64,000 nucleotides of DNA from Lutispora saccharofermentans (GCF_024363565.1 NZ_JAJEKE010000001.1:248001-312000); one strand, 5' to 3'. Positions 24,929 to 35,800 are shown, numbered from the stretch's first letter. Translations and numbers: made by a program. The notes: generated by a model from the letters alone, not told the origin.

Positions 24929-27299
24929 CGAAAGTCATACCTTTCCTCTTTTTATGTATCTTTCTGGCAATAAAAACAACGGCTGCAGCTAATATAATAG
25001 AACCTGCTATAAAATACGGGCTTTTAACCATTTTCATAATTTTATTCTTTTCATTCTCCTCGGGGTTTTCTCCCATGCCGGGTTGAGGCATAGGCTCCAT
25101 TGGCATTTGTATTACATTTGCTTGTATTTCCTTTACTTCTTCAAAGGCTTCGCCTACTGCGTTTTCATAGCTAAAAATTATCTTGCCGTTTATAGTCCCT
25201 TCCTCTTCCGGTGTTATTCCAACTTCATAGCTGTCTGTTTTGCCGGATTCAAAATTGCCTACATAATAATTTGAATTCTGTGTGGTAAAGTTTCCTTCTG
25301 TCTTTATCATCAGATTATACAGCGTAGTTTTACCCATGTTATAAAATTCCACCGAAGCGGGAAAGGTCTGCCCCACATAGGCTTCAGGGGGAATCATCAC
25401 ATCGCCTAATACCAGCTTCGCCTGCTGTATTACAGGTACGGATATCATATCCTTTGAGCTTAATTGAGTTCCCTTTTCATCCTCATAATCTATATTTACA
25501 GAGATGCCATAGGTCTTGTGCTCTGCATCTCTCTTAGGAGTCAATGTGAAAACTTTTTGCATGCTCTCCTTTGGCCCTATGCTTTCGATATATATGGTAT
25601 TGCTGCTGTTAACAGGGCTAAAAACCCCATCATCACTTACAAGAGATACTTTTATATTGCTGACTGTTGCATAGGAGCTGGTGTTTAAAAGTGATATGGT
25701 AAGCTGAAAAATATCTCCTGCCTGTATCGTATAAGGCTCTATATTATACCTGTCCACTATTATCCTTGGTGTGCCCTTACCGCTGCCTCTATCGACATAG
25801 ACTCCGACATATTGGCTTATGGTATTTTTGGTTTTCTTCTCTCCCACTCCATTTTCATAATCCACATTTATTTGAATGGGATAGTTCTTGGTAACTGCTT
25901 CTGAAGTAGCATAAAGCTCAAATTCCACTCTTTTTTTATCGTCCTTTACCAGCTTGCCAAGCTTCTTAATATTCAAGGATTTACATATTATTTCCTTGTC
26001 TGTGGTCAAGCTTACCTTTACTTCATCGGCCTCTATATCACTTTTATTCACTATATCAAAAGCTATAAAAAAACTTTCCTCGCTTTTTATCTCTTCCTTG
26101 GGCATTTCTATGTTCTCTATTATTATGTCGGACATGGTTGTATCCAAGCCCTTCACAGGCAGAAAAAAGCTGAATTCATCCGTAAAAGAGTTTTGCTTGC
26201 CGTCCTTGTAATCCACCTTCAGCTGTAAGTCGTGATTCCCCGTAGCCATGGCTATGGAAGGTATCAATACATAATCGATCTGCATGACCTTATTGCCGGG
26301 AATGTCCTGAACCTGCTTTACATCAGGAGAATTATGCAATGTGAAGCCATCTGTCTTAAGTCCCTTCAAGGAAATCTTCACATCCCGAGCATCAAGATTT
26401 CCGTTGTTTCTCAGTATCAGCGAAATGGTTCTCTTTTCTCCTGCTGTAAGTGGTGTATCTCCGTAACCTATAGCGGATAAAACAAGCTTTGCAGGCTTCT
26501 TGGAATTTTGGACTCTTATTGGTATAGTGAAACTTCCTTGTTCTTTGTTAATACCAGACAATGTATAATAAATAAGTTTTAAGCTTCCTGTATATACCTT
26601 TTCTGCCGCACTGTCTGATACCTTTACTACAAATACAGCTTCATCGGTTTTTTTACCATTTATCCTGTCAATATAATATGTAAGACTAAGTTTATTAATT
26701 TCAAAGGGACTATCATCTGCATCGAATTCTAGAGTCGCTTGAATATCTTTAGCTGAAACCGATGACAGGTTTTCCAGAGGAATACGTATCCTGGCTTCTT
26801 CTCCCGCATTGACTACAGGCATATCGACCCCTCCAGAAACCACAATATTGGGGCGTTTACTATCTGTATTTGGTGGAGGTGAAGTATCAGCTATAATATC
26901 CATATAAATTGGCGGTCCCGCAATTTGATTGCCATCTTCATCTTCAAATCTAGTATTTAAAGTTGTATCTTCTCCACCCTTATAATATAAGGGAATTTTC
27001 ACAGTATCATTTTGTCTATATTTTTTATCTTTATATTCTCCATCTATTGCCTCACGTGACATAAAAGAAGAATTTTCTTCTAAAATTAATTTGTATTTTT
27101 TTGTCATACCTTCCAAGCTCAGCTCCAAATCAAAACTTTGATAAGGACTTACTTTTGAAATATACTCTACGCTTGAAATTTTATATTTTTGACTCGCTAT
27201 TGTAATCTTATCTTCCTGGTATCCATAAGCCACTCCAATGGCTGAAATCATCTGAAACATCATCAGAAAAATAATTATACCTGCTAAACGTTTTTTCAA
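24921..27299 (-). CDS. Extracytoplasmic CARDB/COG1361-like protein with C-terminal membrane anchor
   Basis: The 792-residue protein has a signal peptide (about 1-27), then a long beta-rich region with repeated Ig-like units. In several places these show the pattern GExxxIxLxLxNxGxxxAxdVkvsL (about 170, 285, 400, 535, 660), typical of CARDB/NEW3/COG1361 domains. A Pro/Met/Gly-rich linker and one transmembrane helix (about 760-780) with a Lys/Arg-rich tail follow. It starts at TTG 27297-27299, overlapping the ATPase stop, and overlaps the permease start. It is probably the surface-exposed partner of the MacB-like ABC system, in the place a periplasmic adaptor has in Gram-negatives. The ligand is unknown. 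Confidence 0.85.
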   Translation of the reverse strand: MKKRLAGIIIFLMMFQMISAIGVAYGYQEDKITIASQKYKISSVEYISKVSPYQSFDLELSLEGMTKKYKLILEENSSFMSREAIDGEYKDKKYRQNDTVKIPLYYKGGEDTTLNTRFEDEDGNQIAGPPIYMDIIADTSPPPNTDSKRPNIVVSGGVDMPVVNAGEEARIRIPLENLSSVSAKDIQATLEFDADDSPFEINKLSLTYYIDRINGKKTDEAVFVVKVSDSAAEKVYTGSLKLIYYTLSGINKEQGSFTIPIRVQNSKKPAKLVLSAIGYGDTPLTAGEKRTISLILRNNGNLDARDVKISLKGLKTDGFTLHNSPDVKQVQDIPGNKVMQIDYVLIPSIAMATGNHDLQLKVDYKDGKQNSFTDEFSFFLPVKGLDTTMSDIIIENIEMPKEEIKSEESFFIAFDIVNKSDIEADEVKVSLTTDKEIICKSLNIKKLGKLVKDDKKRVEFELYATSEAVTKNYPIQINVDYENGVGEKKTKNTISQYVGVYVDRGSGKGTPRIIVDRYNIEPYTIQAGDIFQLTISLLNTSSYATVSNIKVSLVSDDGVFSPVNSSNTIYIESIGPKESMQKVFTLTPKRDAEHKTYGISVNIDYEDEKGTQLSSKDMISVPVIQQAKLVLGDVMIPPEAYVGQTFPASVEFYNMGKTTLYNLMIKTEGNFTTQNSNYYVGNFESGKTDSYEVGITPEEEGTINGKIIFSYENAVGEAFEEVKEIQANVIQMPMEPMPQPGMGENPEENEKNKIMKMVKSPYFIAGSIILAAAVVFIARKIHKKRKGMTFDE

Positions 27300-27994
27300 A
27301 CTATTTCCCCCTCTGCACTAACCGTCTTTTCTATTTTTTCTATGTTGCCGTCTAATATATATACTATTCTGTCCGCATATTTTGCAATATTTACATCATG
27401 GGTAACGATGATCAATGTCTGATTGTTTTCTCTCGCAATGCCCGTAATCAGCTTCATCACCTCTATCGTAGTCTTTGAATCAAGATTTCCGGTAGGCTCA
27501 TCCGCAAATATTATCTCCGGCTTTCCCACAAAAGCTCTCGCTATTCCAACCCTTTGCTGCTGTCCGCCGCTCATCTGATTCGGCTTATGCTTCAGATGCT
27601 TTTCCAGGCCTACCTGCGCCAGCAGCTTTTTAGCTCTTTCATTTCTTGTTTTTTTGCCGACACCCCTGAATATCAGAGGTAAACTGACATTTTCTACTGC
27701 AGTAAGGGCAGGCAGCAGGTTATATGATTGAAATACAAAGCCTACATAGTTTTGTCGAAACTTAGCCAAGCTGTTTTCACTCATTCTTTCAATGTTTTTA
27801 CCTTTGATCTTGATATTTCCCTTTGTAGGCCTTTCAAGGCCGGCCATGAGATTGAGCAAAGTTGATTTGCCTGAACCGGAAGTGCCCAATATACAACAAA
27901 TTTCTCCTTTAGGGATTTCTAAATTTATATTCTCCAGTGCAACTACCTTTTCAGTTCCTATGCGATAGATTTTGCTGATATCTGTTAATTTCAT
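27296..27994 (-). CDS. MacB/LolD-type ABC transporter ATP-binding protein
   Basis: The 232-residue ATPase has Walker A GTSGSGKST (about 38), Q-loop FVFQSYNLLP, signature MSGGQQQRVGIARAF (about 142), Walker B IIFADEPTGNLDS and a switch His in IVTHDVNIA. The NLLPALTAVENV and DEPTGNLDS motifs are typical of the MacB/LolD class. It is the first gene of an ATPase - CARDB-like protein - permease operon joined by short overlaps. A G-rich ribosome-binding site for the next gene lies inside its last codons. Confidence 0.95.
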   Translation of the reverse strand: MKLTDISKIYRIGTEKVVALENINLEIPKGEICCILGTSGSGKSTLLNLMAGLERPTKGNIKIKGKNIERMSENSLAKFRQNYVGFVFQSYNLLPALTAVENVSLPLIFRGVGKKTRNERAKKLLAQVGLEKHLKHKPNQMSGGQQQRVGIARAFVGKPEIIFADEPTGNLDSKTTIEVMKLITGIARENNQTLIIVTHDVNIAKYADRIVYILDGNIEKIEKTVSAEGEIV

Positions 27995-28069
27995 AATAGC
28001 TTCTATAAAACATCACCCCCATCAAATATATTTAGACGTATTATAAGTGGAAAAGTTTTCAGGAATTTT

Positions 28070-28097
28070 AAAAGCCCAGACAATCGTCCGGGCTTTT
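28070..28097 (-). terminator. Terminator of hutU-hutI-fchA operon
   Basis: A 12-nt arm pair with one mismatch (AAAAGCCCAGAC / GTCCGGGCTTTT) with a 4-nt loop ends four bases before the fchA stop codon. A related hairpin with CCCAGAC and GTCCGAG arms lies after ftcD at 36021-36052. Confidence 0.85.
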
Positions 28098-28100
28098 CGA

Positions 28101-28718
28101 TTAAAGCACAACTTTCTCCAATATAGCCTTTTCCGTCTCAGCAGCCTTCTTCTCAATATCTGCCACTTCTTTGCCAAGCCTTTCAACAAACTCAGCATCT
28201 TTTATGGAGCTTAAATTGATTTTAACATTGTATAAGGCTGATAGAGACGCTGTTCTTGCCATCATCGCCGCTACAGCGCCGTCTGTCACAGCATTCTTAT
28301 TGCCTTTTTCCACCGCTTTAGCAATGATATTCATCATTTGCAGTGCATTCTTCGCAACCTCAAGGGGAACTATCGCAGCATTCTTAAGGCCTGTCTGGAT
28401 GCTGCCTTTTCTTGATTCTTTTTCCTCTTCCGTTTCCTTTGGAAGCCTGAAGGCAGCCATTACCTCATTGAAAGATTCACAATCCTTGTCTATATATTCT
28501 AAGAATTTTTTTCTATACCCATCTGCTTCATCAGCTATAGCTTCCATTTCGCCCTCAAGACCTTCATAGCCTTTTTTGCCTATGGTGAGATTTGCTACCA
28601 TCGCTGTAAGGGCTGCTGCAAGACCGGCGCTGAGAGCCGCTACGCTCCCGCCTCCCGGCACCGGAGCGCTTGATGCGGTTTCTTCTAAAAAAGCTTTTAT
28701 ATTTTTATCTGCTAACAT
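28101..28718 (-). CDS. fchA: Formiminotransferase-cyclodeaminase family: methenyl-THF cyclohydrolase / formimino-THF cyclodeaminase
   Basis: FchA removes ammonia from 5-formimino-THF to make 5,10-methenyl-THF, and members also act as methenyl-THF cyclohydrolase. The 205 residues show the family's ETASSAPVPGGGSVAALS start (residues 12-29), a long helical body and YNVKINLSSIKD near 165-176. The start ATG lies inside the last codons of hutI (7-nt overlap), so it is coupled to histidine degradation. With ftcD elsewhere in the window it completes the formimino route. It may also supply the cyclohydrolase step that the FolD-like protein seems to have lost. Confidence 0.93.
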   Translation of the reverse strand: MLADKNIKAFLEETASSAPVPGGGSVAALSAGLAAALTAMVANLTIGKKGYEGLEGEMEAIADEADGYRKKFLEYIDKDCESFNEVMAAFRLPKETEEEKESRKGSIQTGLKNAAIVPLEVAKNALQMMNIIAKAVEKGNKNAVTDGAVAAMMARTASLSALYNVKINLSSIKDAEFVERLGKEVADIEKKAAETEKAILEKVVL

Positions 28719-29986
28719 ATCCTGCCTCCTTTTTTCTTATCAAAGGCTAACCTACCGTTTTTTATTACCTTTTCTACAGTGCTTACGCCAATATGATACG
28801 GAATAAACTTATATGAGGGGAACTCCAGTATAAGTATATCACCTTTTTTACCCGGGTCAATGCTTCCTATTTCATGAGCCCTATCAATAGCCGCCGCCCC
28901 ATTTATCGTCAGCGCCGTTATAGCCTCTTCAATACTAATATTCATCTGCAGAGCCGCCAGAGCGAAAACCAAAGGAATGGATTCGCAAAAGCAGCTTCCG
29001 GGGTTGAAATCTGTGGCAAGAGCTACAGCACATCCCATATCTATCATTTTTCTTCCCCTGGCAAAGCTCTCCTTGAGGCTGAAGGCGGTGCAGGGAAGCA
29101 AAGTTGCAACCACTCCTGCCTTTGACATATCCTCAATACCTCTATCAGATACCTGGAGCAGATGGTCTGCAGATGTGGCGCCAAGCTCCGCTGCCAGTTC
29201 CCCGCCTCCAAATTGCACGATTTCGTCAGCATGGAGCTTTATTTTAAATCCTAATTCCTTGGCTTTATTCTGTATCCTTCTGGTCTGTTCTATAGAAAAT
29301 ACATTCTTCTCACAAAACACATCTGAAAACTCCGCAAGGTTTTCTTTGGCGACCAAAGGCATCATATCTTTTATGATATAATCTACATACTCGTCTGTTC
29401 TCCCTTTATATTCTACAGGCGTAGCATGAGCTCCCATAAAAGTGCCGATGATGTCCAGAGGATGGCATGAATCCAACTTCTTCATAACCTTTAATTGCTT
29501 TATCTCCGTTTCTAAATCCAGGCCATAGCCGCTTTTGCCTTCTACTGTGGTAACTCCAAAGGAAAGCATGGAATCAAGGCGGCTCATCCCAACCTCAAGC
29601 AGCTCTTCAGACGGAGCTTCCCTCGTTGCTTTTACCGAATTGACTATGCCTCCGCCCCTTTGCATGATGTCCATATAGCTGTCTCCGCGAAGCCTCCATG
29701 AAAACTCTTCTGCCCTATAGCCTCCAAAAACAAGATGAGTATGAGAATCCACAAATCCCGGCAATACGGCTTTGCCTGCAGCATCAATGACCTCATAGCT
29801 TTTCTCATCAAAGCTTTTAAGTATTTCATCATTTTTCCCTACTGCTTTAATCCTGCCTTCTTCTATAACCACCGCGCCATCTTCAATTATGTGCAGATCA
29901 GACATATCTCTTCCCTGCTTTGCCGTAAAACCACTGCAGGTAACTATTTCCTTTGCATTCTTTATCAGCATGTTATTATTTTCCAT
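28712..29986 (-). CDS. hutI: Imidazolonepropionase
   Basis: HutI hydrolyses 4-imidazolone-5-propanoate to N-formimino-L-glutamate, the third step of histidine degradation. The 424-residue amidohydrolase has metal ligands HTH in GFVDSHTHLVFGG (about 76-78), the substrate motifs EFSWRLRG and GGGIVNSV, GAHATP (about 178), KLHADEI (about 244) and the catalytic Asp in LATDFNPGS (about 316). It starts at ATG 29984-29986, 12 nt after hutU, and overlaps fchA. Length is usual. Confidence 0.97.
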   Translation of the reverse strand: MENNNMLIKNAKEIVTCSGFTAKQGRDMSDLHIIEDGAVVIEEGRIKAVGKNDEILKSFDEKSYEVIDAAGKAVLPGFVDSHTHLVFGGYRAEEFSWRLRGDSYMDIMQRGGGIVNSVKATREAPSEELLEVGMSRLDSMLSFGVTTVEGKSGYGLDLETEIKQLKVMKKLDSCHPLDIIGTFMGAHATPVEYKGRTDEYVDYIIKDMMPLVAKENLAEFSDVFCEKNVFSIEQTRRIQNKAKELGFKIKLHADEIVQFGGGELAAELGATSADHLLQVSDRGIEDMSKAGVVATLLPCTAFSLKESFARGRKMIDMGCAVALATDFNPGSCFCESIPLVFALAALQMNISIEEAITALTINGAAAIDRAHEIGSIDPGKKGDILILEFPSYKFIPYHIGVSTVEKVIKNGRLAFDKKKGGRIC

Positions 29987-29998
29987 AATTATGCACCA

Positions 29999-32026
29999 TC
30001 ACTTTTTCAATGCTTTTTCCACTGCATTCTTAACCAGCTCTTCCTTTGGTATAAAGGGCAGGGTTATGTGATCCTTGCCTTCCTGAGTCTTATTGTATTC
30101 AATGGATGTGGTTATAGAATTCTCATTTCTTGCCCAGGCTCTCCTTGCTACTCCGCCCATGACATCCCAAAGCATTGCATCCTTGATTATATTGTCTATT
30201 CTTTCGCTTCCGTCTAAGACCAAACCAAAGCCGCCATTGATGGCCTTTCCGATACCTACTCCACCGCCATTGTGAAGGGCAACCAGGCTCATTCCTCTCG
30301 CAGCATTGCCTGCAAAGCACTGGACGGCCATATCGGCCATTATATTGCTTCCATCCTTGATATTGGAAGTCTCCCTGAACGGAGAATCAGTGCCGCTTAC
30401 ATCATGGTGGTCACGGCCAAGCATCACAGGACCTATCTCACCTTTTCTTACCATTTCGTTAAATCTTAGCGCGATCCTTGTTCTTCCCCAGGCATCCTGA
30501 TAGAGTATTCTAGCCTGGGTTCCTACAACCAGCTTGTTCTTTTCCGCATCTCTTATCCATACCCAGTTGTCTCTGTCCTGAGCTCTTCTGTTTGGATCGA
30601 TACAATCCATTGCAGCATGGTCTGTCTTTATAAGGTCTTCGCGCTTTCCGCTCAGGCATACCCATCTGAAAGGCCCATAGCCATAATCGAAAAGCTCAGG
30701 CCCCATTATATCTTCTACATATGATGGAAATATAAATCCATCCTTTTCATCTACTCCGTTTTTAGCAATTTCAGTAGCTCCTGCATCATAGACAGCCTTC
30801 ATAAAGGAGTTTCCATAATCAAAGAAATATGAACCTCTCTTTACAAGCTCCTTTATGAGCTGGAAATGATGCTGCAAGCTCTTATCTACGAGAGTACAGA
30901 ATTTCTCTCGATCTTCTTTGAGCATCTTAGTTCTTTCTTCAAAGTTAAGTCCCTGGGGACAATAGCCTCCATCATACGGCGCATGACATGAGGTCTGATC
31001 CGACAGGAGATGTATATGAATGTTGTTTTTAACCGCATACTCCAGCAGATCGACAATGTTTCCATGGTAGGCTATCGATATGGGTTCTTTCCTTCGCATA
31101 TACTCGGCAGCTGTTTTGAATACCTCTCCCAAGTCTGCAGATACCTTGCTTACCCATCCCTGATCATGCCTTGTTTCTATCCTGGAATAATCCACTTCTG
31201 CTATTATTCCTACACCATTAGCAATTTCTATGGCTTTAGGCTGAGCGCCGCTCATGCCCCCAAGGCCTGAAGTGACAAATAAATATCCGCTAAGATCTTC
31301 ATCTGCTCCTATGCCAAGTTTTTTTCTGCCTGCATTAAGAATGGTGTTAAAGGTCCCGTGTACTATCCCTTGAGGCCCAATATACATCCATCCTCCGGCT
31401 GTCATCTGGCCGTAATTTGCAACGCCCATCTGCATTGCATAATGCCAATCCTTGCCGTTATCGAACATTCCTACCATAAGTGCATTAGTTATGATCACTC
31501 TTGGGTCGGTAGGCTTTGAATGGAAGAGTCCCAGAGGATGCCCTGATTCTATTACCAGAGTATGATGATCCGTCAATGCTTCCAGATACTTCTTTATAAG
31601 CCTGTATTGCATCCAGTTCTGGCATACCTGCCCCGTCTCGCCGTAAGTCACCAGTTCATAAGGATATAAAGCTGTCTCAAAGTCCAGATTATTGTCAACC
31701 ATTACTTGAAAGGCCTTGCCTTCTATGCAGTTTCCTTTGTACTCTTCAATAGGCTTTCCGTAAATCCTTCCTTGAGGTCTGAAACGATAACCATAAATCC
31801 TTCCTCTTGTAACCAACTCCTCCATGAACTCAGGAGCCAGTTTTTCATGAAGCTCTTCTGGAACATATCTGAGTGCATTCTTCAGAGCAATTTCTGCCTG
31901 TTCCTTTGTTAAAGTGAAGCCTCGATCCGGAGCCCTCCTTATGCCTTCAACGAAAGCAGGCATTTGGGGCAGTTCATTTTCCAGCTTTATTGTCATTGCG
32001 CCGGAAATATCATAATTTGTAAACAT
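29999..32026 (-). CDS. hutU: Urocanate hydratase
   Basis: HutU adds water to urocanate to give imidazolonepropionate, using tightly bound NAD+ as an electrophile. The 675 residues include ASHLGQMTAGGWMYIGPQGIVHGT-type core sequence (here ANYGQMTAGGWMYIGPQG, about 210-228), SGLGGMSGAQPKA (about 253) and the HNGGGVGIGKAINGG region near 595. At about 675 residues it belongs to the longer urocanase type rather than the roughly 550-residue type. The start is ATG 32024-32026, 6 nt after GGGAGGG. It is the first gene of hutU-hutI-fchA. No hutH (histidine ammonia-lyase) lies in the window. Confidence 0.97.
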   Translation of the reverse strand: MFTNYDISGAMTIKLENELPQMPAFVEGIRRAPDRGFTLTKEQAEIALKNALRYVPEELHEKLAPEFMEELVTRGRIYGYRFRPQGRIYGKPIEEYKGNCIEGKAFQVMVDNNLDFETALYPYELVTYGETGQVCQNWMQYRLIKKYLEALTDHHTLVIESGHPLGLFHSKPTDPRVIITNALMVGMFDNGKDWHYAMQMGVANYGQMTAGGWMYIGPQGIVHGTFNTILNAGRKKLGIGADEDLSGYLFVTSGLGGMSGAQPKAIEIANGVGIIAEVDYSRIETRHDQGWVSKVSADLGEVFKTAAEYMRRKEPISIAYHGNIVDLLEYAVKNNIHIHLLSDQTSCHAPYDGGYCPQGLNFEERTKMLKEDREKFCTLVDKSLQHHFQLIKELVKRGSYFFDYGNSFMKAVYDAGATEIAKNGVDEKDGFIFPSYVEDIMGPELFDYGYGPFRWVCLSGKREDLIKTDHAAMDCIDPNRRAQDRDNWVWIRDAEKNKLVVGTQARILYQDAWGRTRIALRFNEMVRKGEIGPVMLGRDHHDVSGTDSPFRETSNIKDGSNIMADMAVQCFAGNAARGMSLVALHNGGGVGIGKAINGGFGLVLDGSERIDNIIKDAMLWDVMGGVARRAWARNENSITTSIEYNKTQEGKDHITLPFIPKEELVKNAVEKALKK

Positions 32027-32210
32027 CAAAGTCCCTCCCATCTTTTTATTTAAAATTATTTATTAAATTCCAATATTACTACATGCTGTCAATATTATAT
32101 CACTTTTATGCAATAAAGACCTCTATTGGGAGTTTTAATGAAATTATACTTCCCTATGCATCACAAAATAATCATAATATTGAGAATTTAAAAAGATTAC
32201 CTTATCTATG

Positions 32211-32242
32211 ATTATAACTGTTGAACGTCATAAAAACGTCAA
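32211..32242 (-). promoter_or_regulatory. hutU promoter with 11-bp-spaced direct repeat (putative SARP site)
   Basis: On the minus strand heptamers TTGACGT (32236-32242) and ATGACGT (32225-32231) start 11 bp apart. TATAAT follows at 32211-32216, 8 nt after the second heptamer and 20 nt after the TTGACG -35 hexamer. The 20-nt spacer is too long for good unaided transcription. The fhs promoter has the same layout. SARP regulators are known to bind direct heptamer repeats with 11-bp periodicity overlapping the -35 region. Confidence 0.6.
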
Positions 32243-32248
32243 ATATTA

Positions 32249-32277
32249 AAGCAGGAGGTATTTCATACCTCCTGCTT
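32249..32277. terminator. Terminator of the CGAxxG gene
   Basis: An 11-bp perfect stem (GCAGGAGGTAT / ATACCTCCTGC) with a 3-nt loop overlaps the stop codon of the 32.3-kb gene. It insulates the gene from the hutU promoter that follows. Confidence 0.75.
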
Positions 32278-32682
32278 CTTTAATCCCTCTCTGTCAACTA
32301 TTTCGCTCAAAACCTCCGCAGCAGCAGAGACAATGCGACTGCACCTTATTTCATCATTCCTGTACAATTCTTTAAGCTTTTTGCAATTATCTGTTGATAG
32401 CTTGTCTTTAAATTTCTGAAAAAACTCTTTCGTGAGCTCCTTTATCTTATCACTTTCATGAGCCCTATCCTCAACATATAGTATTCCCAACACTGCCAGT
32501 GCACCTGTAAGAGCACCGCAGGTCTCTTCAATTGCCATACCGCCTCCAAAGGCTGCCATGGTCTTTAATGCTTTCTTATCAAGATTTAATCCGTAAGCTT
32601 CATTGGCTGCATACAATATTGTCTCAGCACAATTCAAGTCATAGCTTTTGTCATAGTATTTTTTCACAGCATCTGCCAACAT
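32263..32682 (-). CDS. C-GCAxxG-C-C family protein (putative redox-active)
   Basis: The 139-residue protein matches the small C_GCAxxG_C_C family: an N-terminal Cys in DLNCAETIL (about 18), FGGGMAIEETCGALTGAL (Cys about 55), and later single cysteines in TDNCKKL and EIRCSRIV. The spaced cysteines suggest a metal- or cluster-binding redox role, but the family's biochemical function is not known to me. It starts at ATG 32680-32682 behind AAGGGGGAAG. It lies between the SARP-type regulator and the hut operon, with its own terminator; a link to histidine metabolism is not evident. Confidence 0.85.
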   Translation of the reverse strand: MLADAVKKYYDKSYDLNCAETILYAANEAYGLNLDKKALKTMAAFGGGMAIEETCGALTGALAVLGILYVEDRAHESDKIKELTKEFFQKFKDKLSTDNCKKLKELYRNDEIRCSRIVSAAAEVLSEIVDREGLKKQEV

Positions 32683-32883
32683 TCTACTTCCCCCTTATAT
32701 ATTGCCTCCAAATTCTTATAATAAAATTAACACTTTTTTTTCTTTAGTACAAGAATATTTTTCTGCATAACCTCTCTTTCAAGAAATTATCAACCCCAGG
32801 TATTTCGAGAACTAGTGGCTTACCTCCAACTGCTACTACTTAAGAGATCAATAAAAAGAAAAGGCAGGGTATAAAGCTCTGCT

Positions 32884-35800
32884 CTATCTTTGCTCCGCAA
32901 ACATATTGAGTATGTCTATTTGATATTTGTCATTGACTTCTTTCAGGCACCTTATGCCTTCTTCACAATAGTAGCTCCTGTTCATATTAAGATATACGAT
33001 AAAAATCTGGCTTAGCTTATTGTTGGACTCCATTTTGTATCTGATCTCTGCTTTTATTCTATATATAAGACCTATCTCATAGGGATTCTTGATTTTATCC
33101 GAATATCGGTCAGCCCTTTTGAGACTTTCTAAAGCTTCCTTATAATTGCCCTCGGCCATAAGAAGGAGAGTCATATATCCTTCAGCTGTACCTCTGCCCC
33201 ATATAGAATCCACCTTTTTATATGTTTCAAAGGCGCGTATGAAATAGCTTTTAGCTCTAATATAATCACCGGCATCAAAGGCTGCTTGTCCTGCATTTGT
33301 ACAGAAGGTTGCTAAGCTGCTGCCCGCCATTTTACTTTCGCATAAGGATATGGCTTTGTCATAGTATTCTAAGGAGCTTTGAAATCTCATATTATACCTT
33401 CTTATATCTCCCAGATAGCTGTATGCTGCTGCAATATGCATGGAATATTTATCCTTGCAATTTTCAATGGATAAAAATCTGTTGATGCATTGTTTAAGCA
33501 ATTCCTCAGCCTGTTCATATTCTTTGTTCATTATCTTGTACAATCCACAGAGTCTTAAAAACATTCCAATATCGGCATTCAAGCTATACTCTCTTGCCAT
33601 TTTCAAGCCTGCTTCTATATTCTCTCCCATAATCTTCATGTCCCTGGTTTGTATTCCGTAATAAATCATCTGTCTATATCCTTTTAAGGCATAATCTATC
33701 TCGCCAACCCTAAGAGAACTGCTGATCATATCCTTTATAAGCTCTATTCCCCTCTCATATTGGCCCTGCCTTATAAGATACCTCCCCTTCATATGATAAA
33801 ATGCTATTCCAAGCAGTGTTATCTGATCCATAATAGGGTAGGATTCTTTCAGCTTCACAAACTGCTCTTCAATATTATTTAAATATTTCAAGCTGTCTTC
33901 TGTAGTAAGATAAGGATGATAAGTGTCTATACTGTAATTTCCATACAGCGTTGGAAAAAGCTCATGGTTGAAATCAAGATAAAAATTCGCTGTCTTTATG
34001 TTATATTTCAAAGCTGATTCCATATCACCGCTTTTTGAAAAATGATAAATCAGCTTGGGATATAGAACAATATCCCTGTCATCACCCATGAGCCTGGTTT
34101 CAAGAATTTGTCCTATTCTGTTATGAAGTATCTGCTTCCTGCTGTCAGATTGTATATTGTATATAAATTCTCTGAGTTTTTGATGTGTAAATATTATACT
34201 TGGGGACGATTTGTCATCTATTTCTTTTATAATAAATCGATTTTTTAAATCATCGAGTATGTCTAGAAGCTTCAATTTGTCCACACCGCTGATCTCTGCT
34301 AGTATCTCAATAGATATTTCATCAAAAAACATAGATGAGATGTTTAGTATTTTTACTCCTTCTTCGCTTATTCCGATAAATCTGCTTTTCAATATGTCTG
34401 TCATTCTCGCAGACATCATGTCCATCTCTCTATTTTCACGTAAAGAGTTGATATATTCCACTATAAAAAATGTATTGCCTTCTGTTTCTTTATAGATGTT
34501 TTCATATATGTCATCTTCAAAGTTATAATCCGGCAAGGCCTTCCTTGCAAAATCAACGACTTCTTCTTTGGTGAACCTGTCAAGCTCTATTTTGTTCAAT
34601 CTGTTATGCTTTACCATCTCAACAATAAAATCCTCTACCCTTTGTGAGTAGCCGTTTCTGCATGCTGCAATAACCATAACACCCTCGGTAATATGCAGCA
34701 ATATGCCTGATAGAAGTGATATGCTCAAATTATCCATCCATTGTATATCATCAAATACAACAATGGTTTTTTTTAATCTTGAGATCTTGCTAAGCAAACT
34801 TATTATTGTCTCTTCCAACATTTTAAGCTTCAATGGATTCGCCTTTATATTAATGGTCAACTCGGATTTTTCATCATAGGATGCAAAGGAAGGGAAAAAA
34901 GCCTCCAATATATCTCTCCACGCAAATGGAAGCTTAAGCCTTTCTTCCTCACTTATATTGAACACTTTACTCAAAATACCGTTCCAAGGCCTTAGCGGGA
35001 ATCCCTCTTCTGCCTGGTAACAGCTTGATTCCATTATGAAGTTATCATCTTGCCTGATTTCTTCAAGGAATTTATCTTTTAGTGCCGTCTTTCCTATCCC
35101 TGCTTCCCCTATAATCAATATTGAATTATAATTCCTTCCGTTCTTCAAGTCATTATAGTTGCTATGAAGTTCAGCAAGCTCCTGCTTCCTTCCGTAAAAT
35201 ATTTTTTTGCCTTTGTCTATCCTTTCTGTTTCAACGCTGTTTCTTATCTCTTGTATGTTTTGAAAAAGTGTTCTGCTTTTAATATCAGGAATAATGCCTA
35301 AATCCTTTTCTAGTATCTCAGAAAGCTTATTATATATATCTATGGCTTTATTATACATATTCATTTCAGCAAAAGCTTTCATCAGCACTCTATATGCTTT
35401 CTCGTCATATTCATCAATTTCAATAAGCCGCCTCGCACATTGCTCTGCACTTTGGTAATCTCTGTATGTAAAATCCTCTTTTATCTTCTTATATAGCTTC
35501 TGGACATAAAGGCTTTTATACTTCTCCCTAGAATTTATTATCCAATCCTCAAAAGCTTCCTCGTCTTTCACTGCAAAACCCTGTAAAAAATCTCCTGCAT
35601 ATGCATCAATCCATTCATCATCGCTTAAAAGCCTGTCCAGATCTAAAGAGATTTGGGCTTCAGGATTGAGCGTTACTAGATACCTGTTTGGAGATATGAT
35701 TATGTCCATATCAAGACTCTTCTTTATATAGTAAAGAGCATTCCTTACATTTTTTCTTCCTGTCTGAGCATTGGCATCCGGCCACAACAGGCTGGATAAT

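Noticed and set aside
32683-32883. Leader or small gene between the CGAxxG gene and the SARP gene
   Set aside because: No frame with a ribosome-binding site and no stable hairpin with a T-run; I see only an AT-rich spacer.
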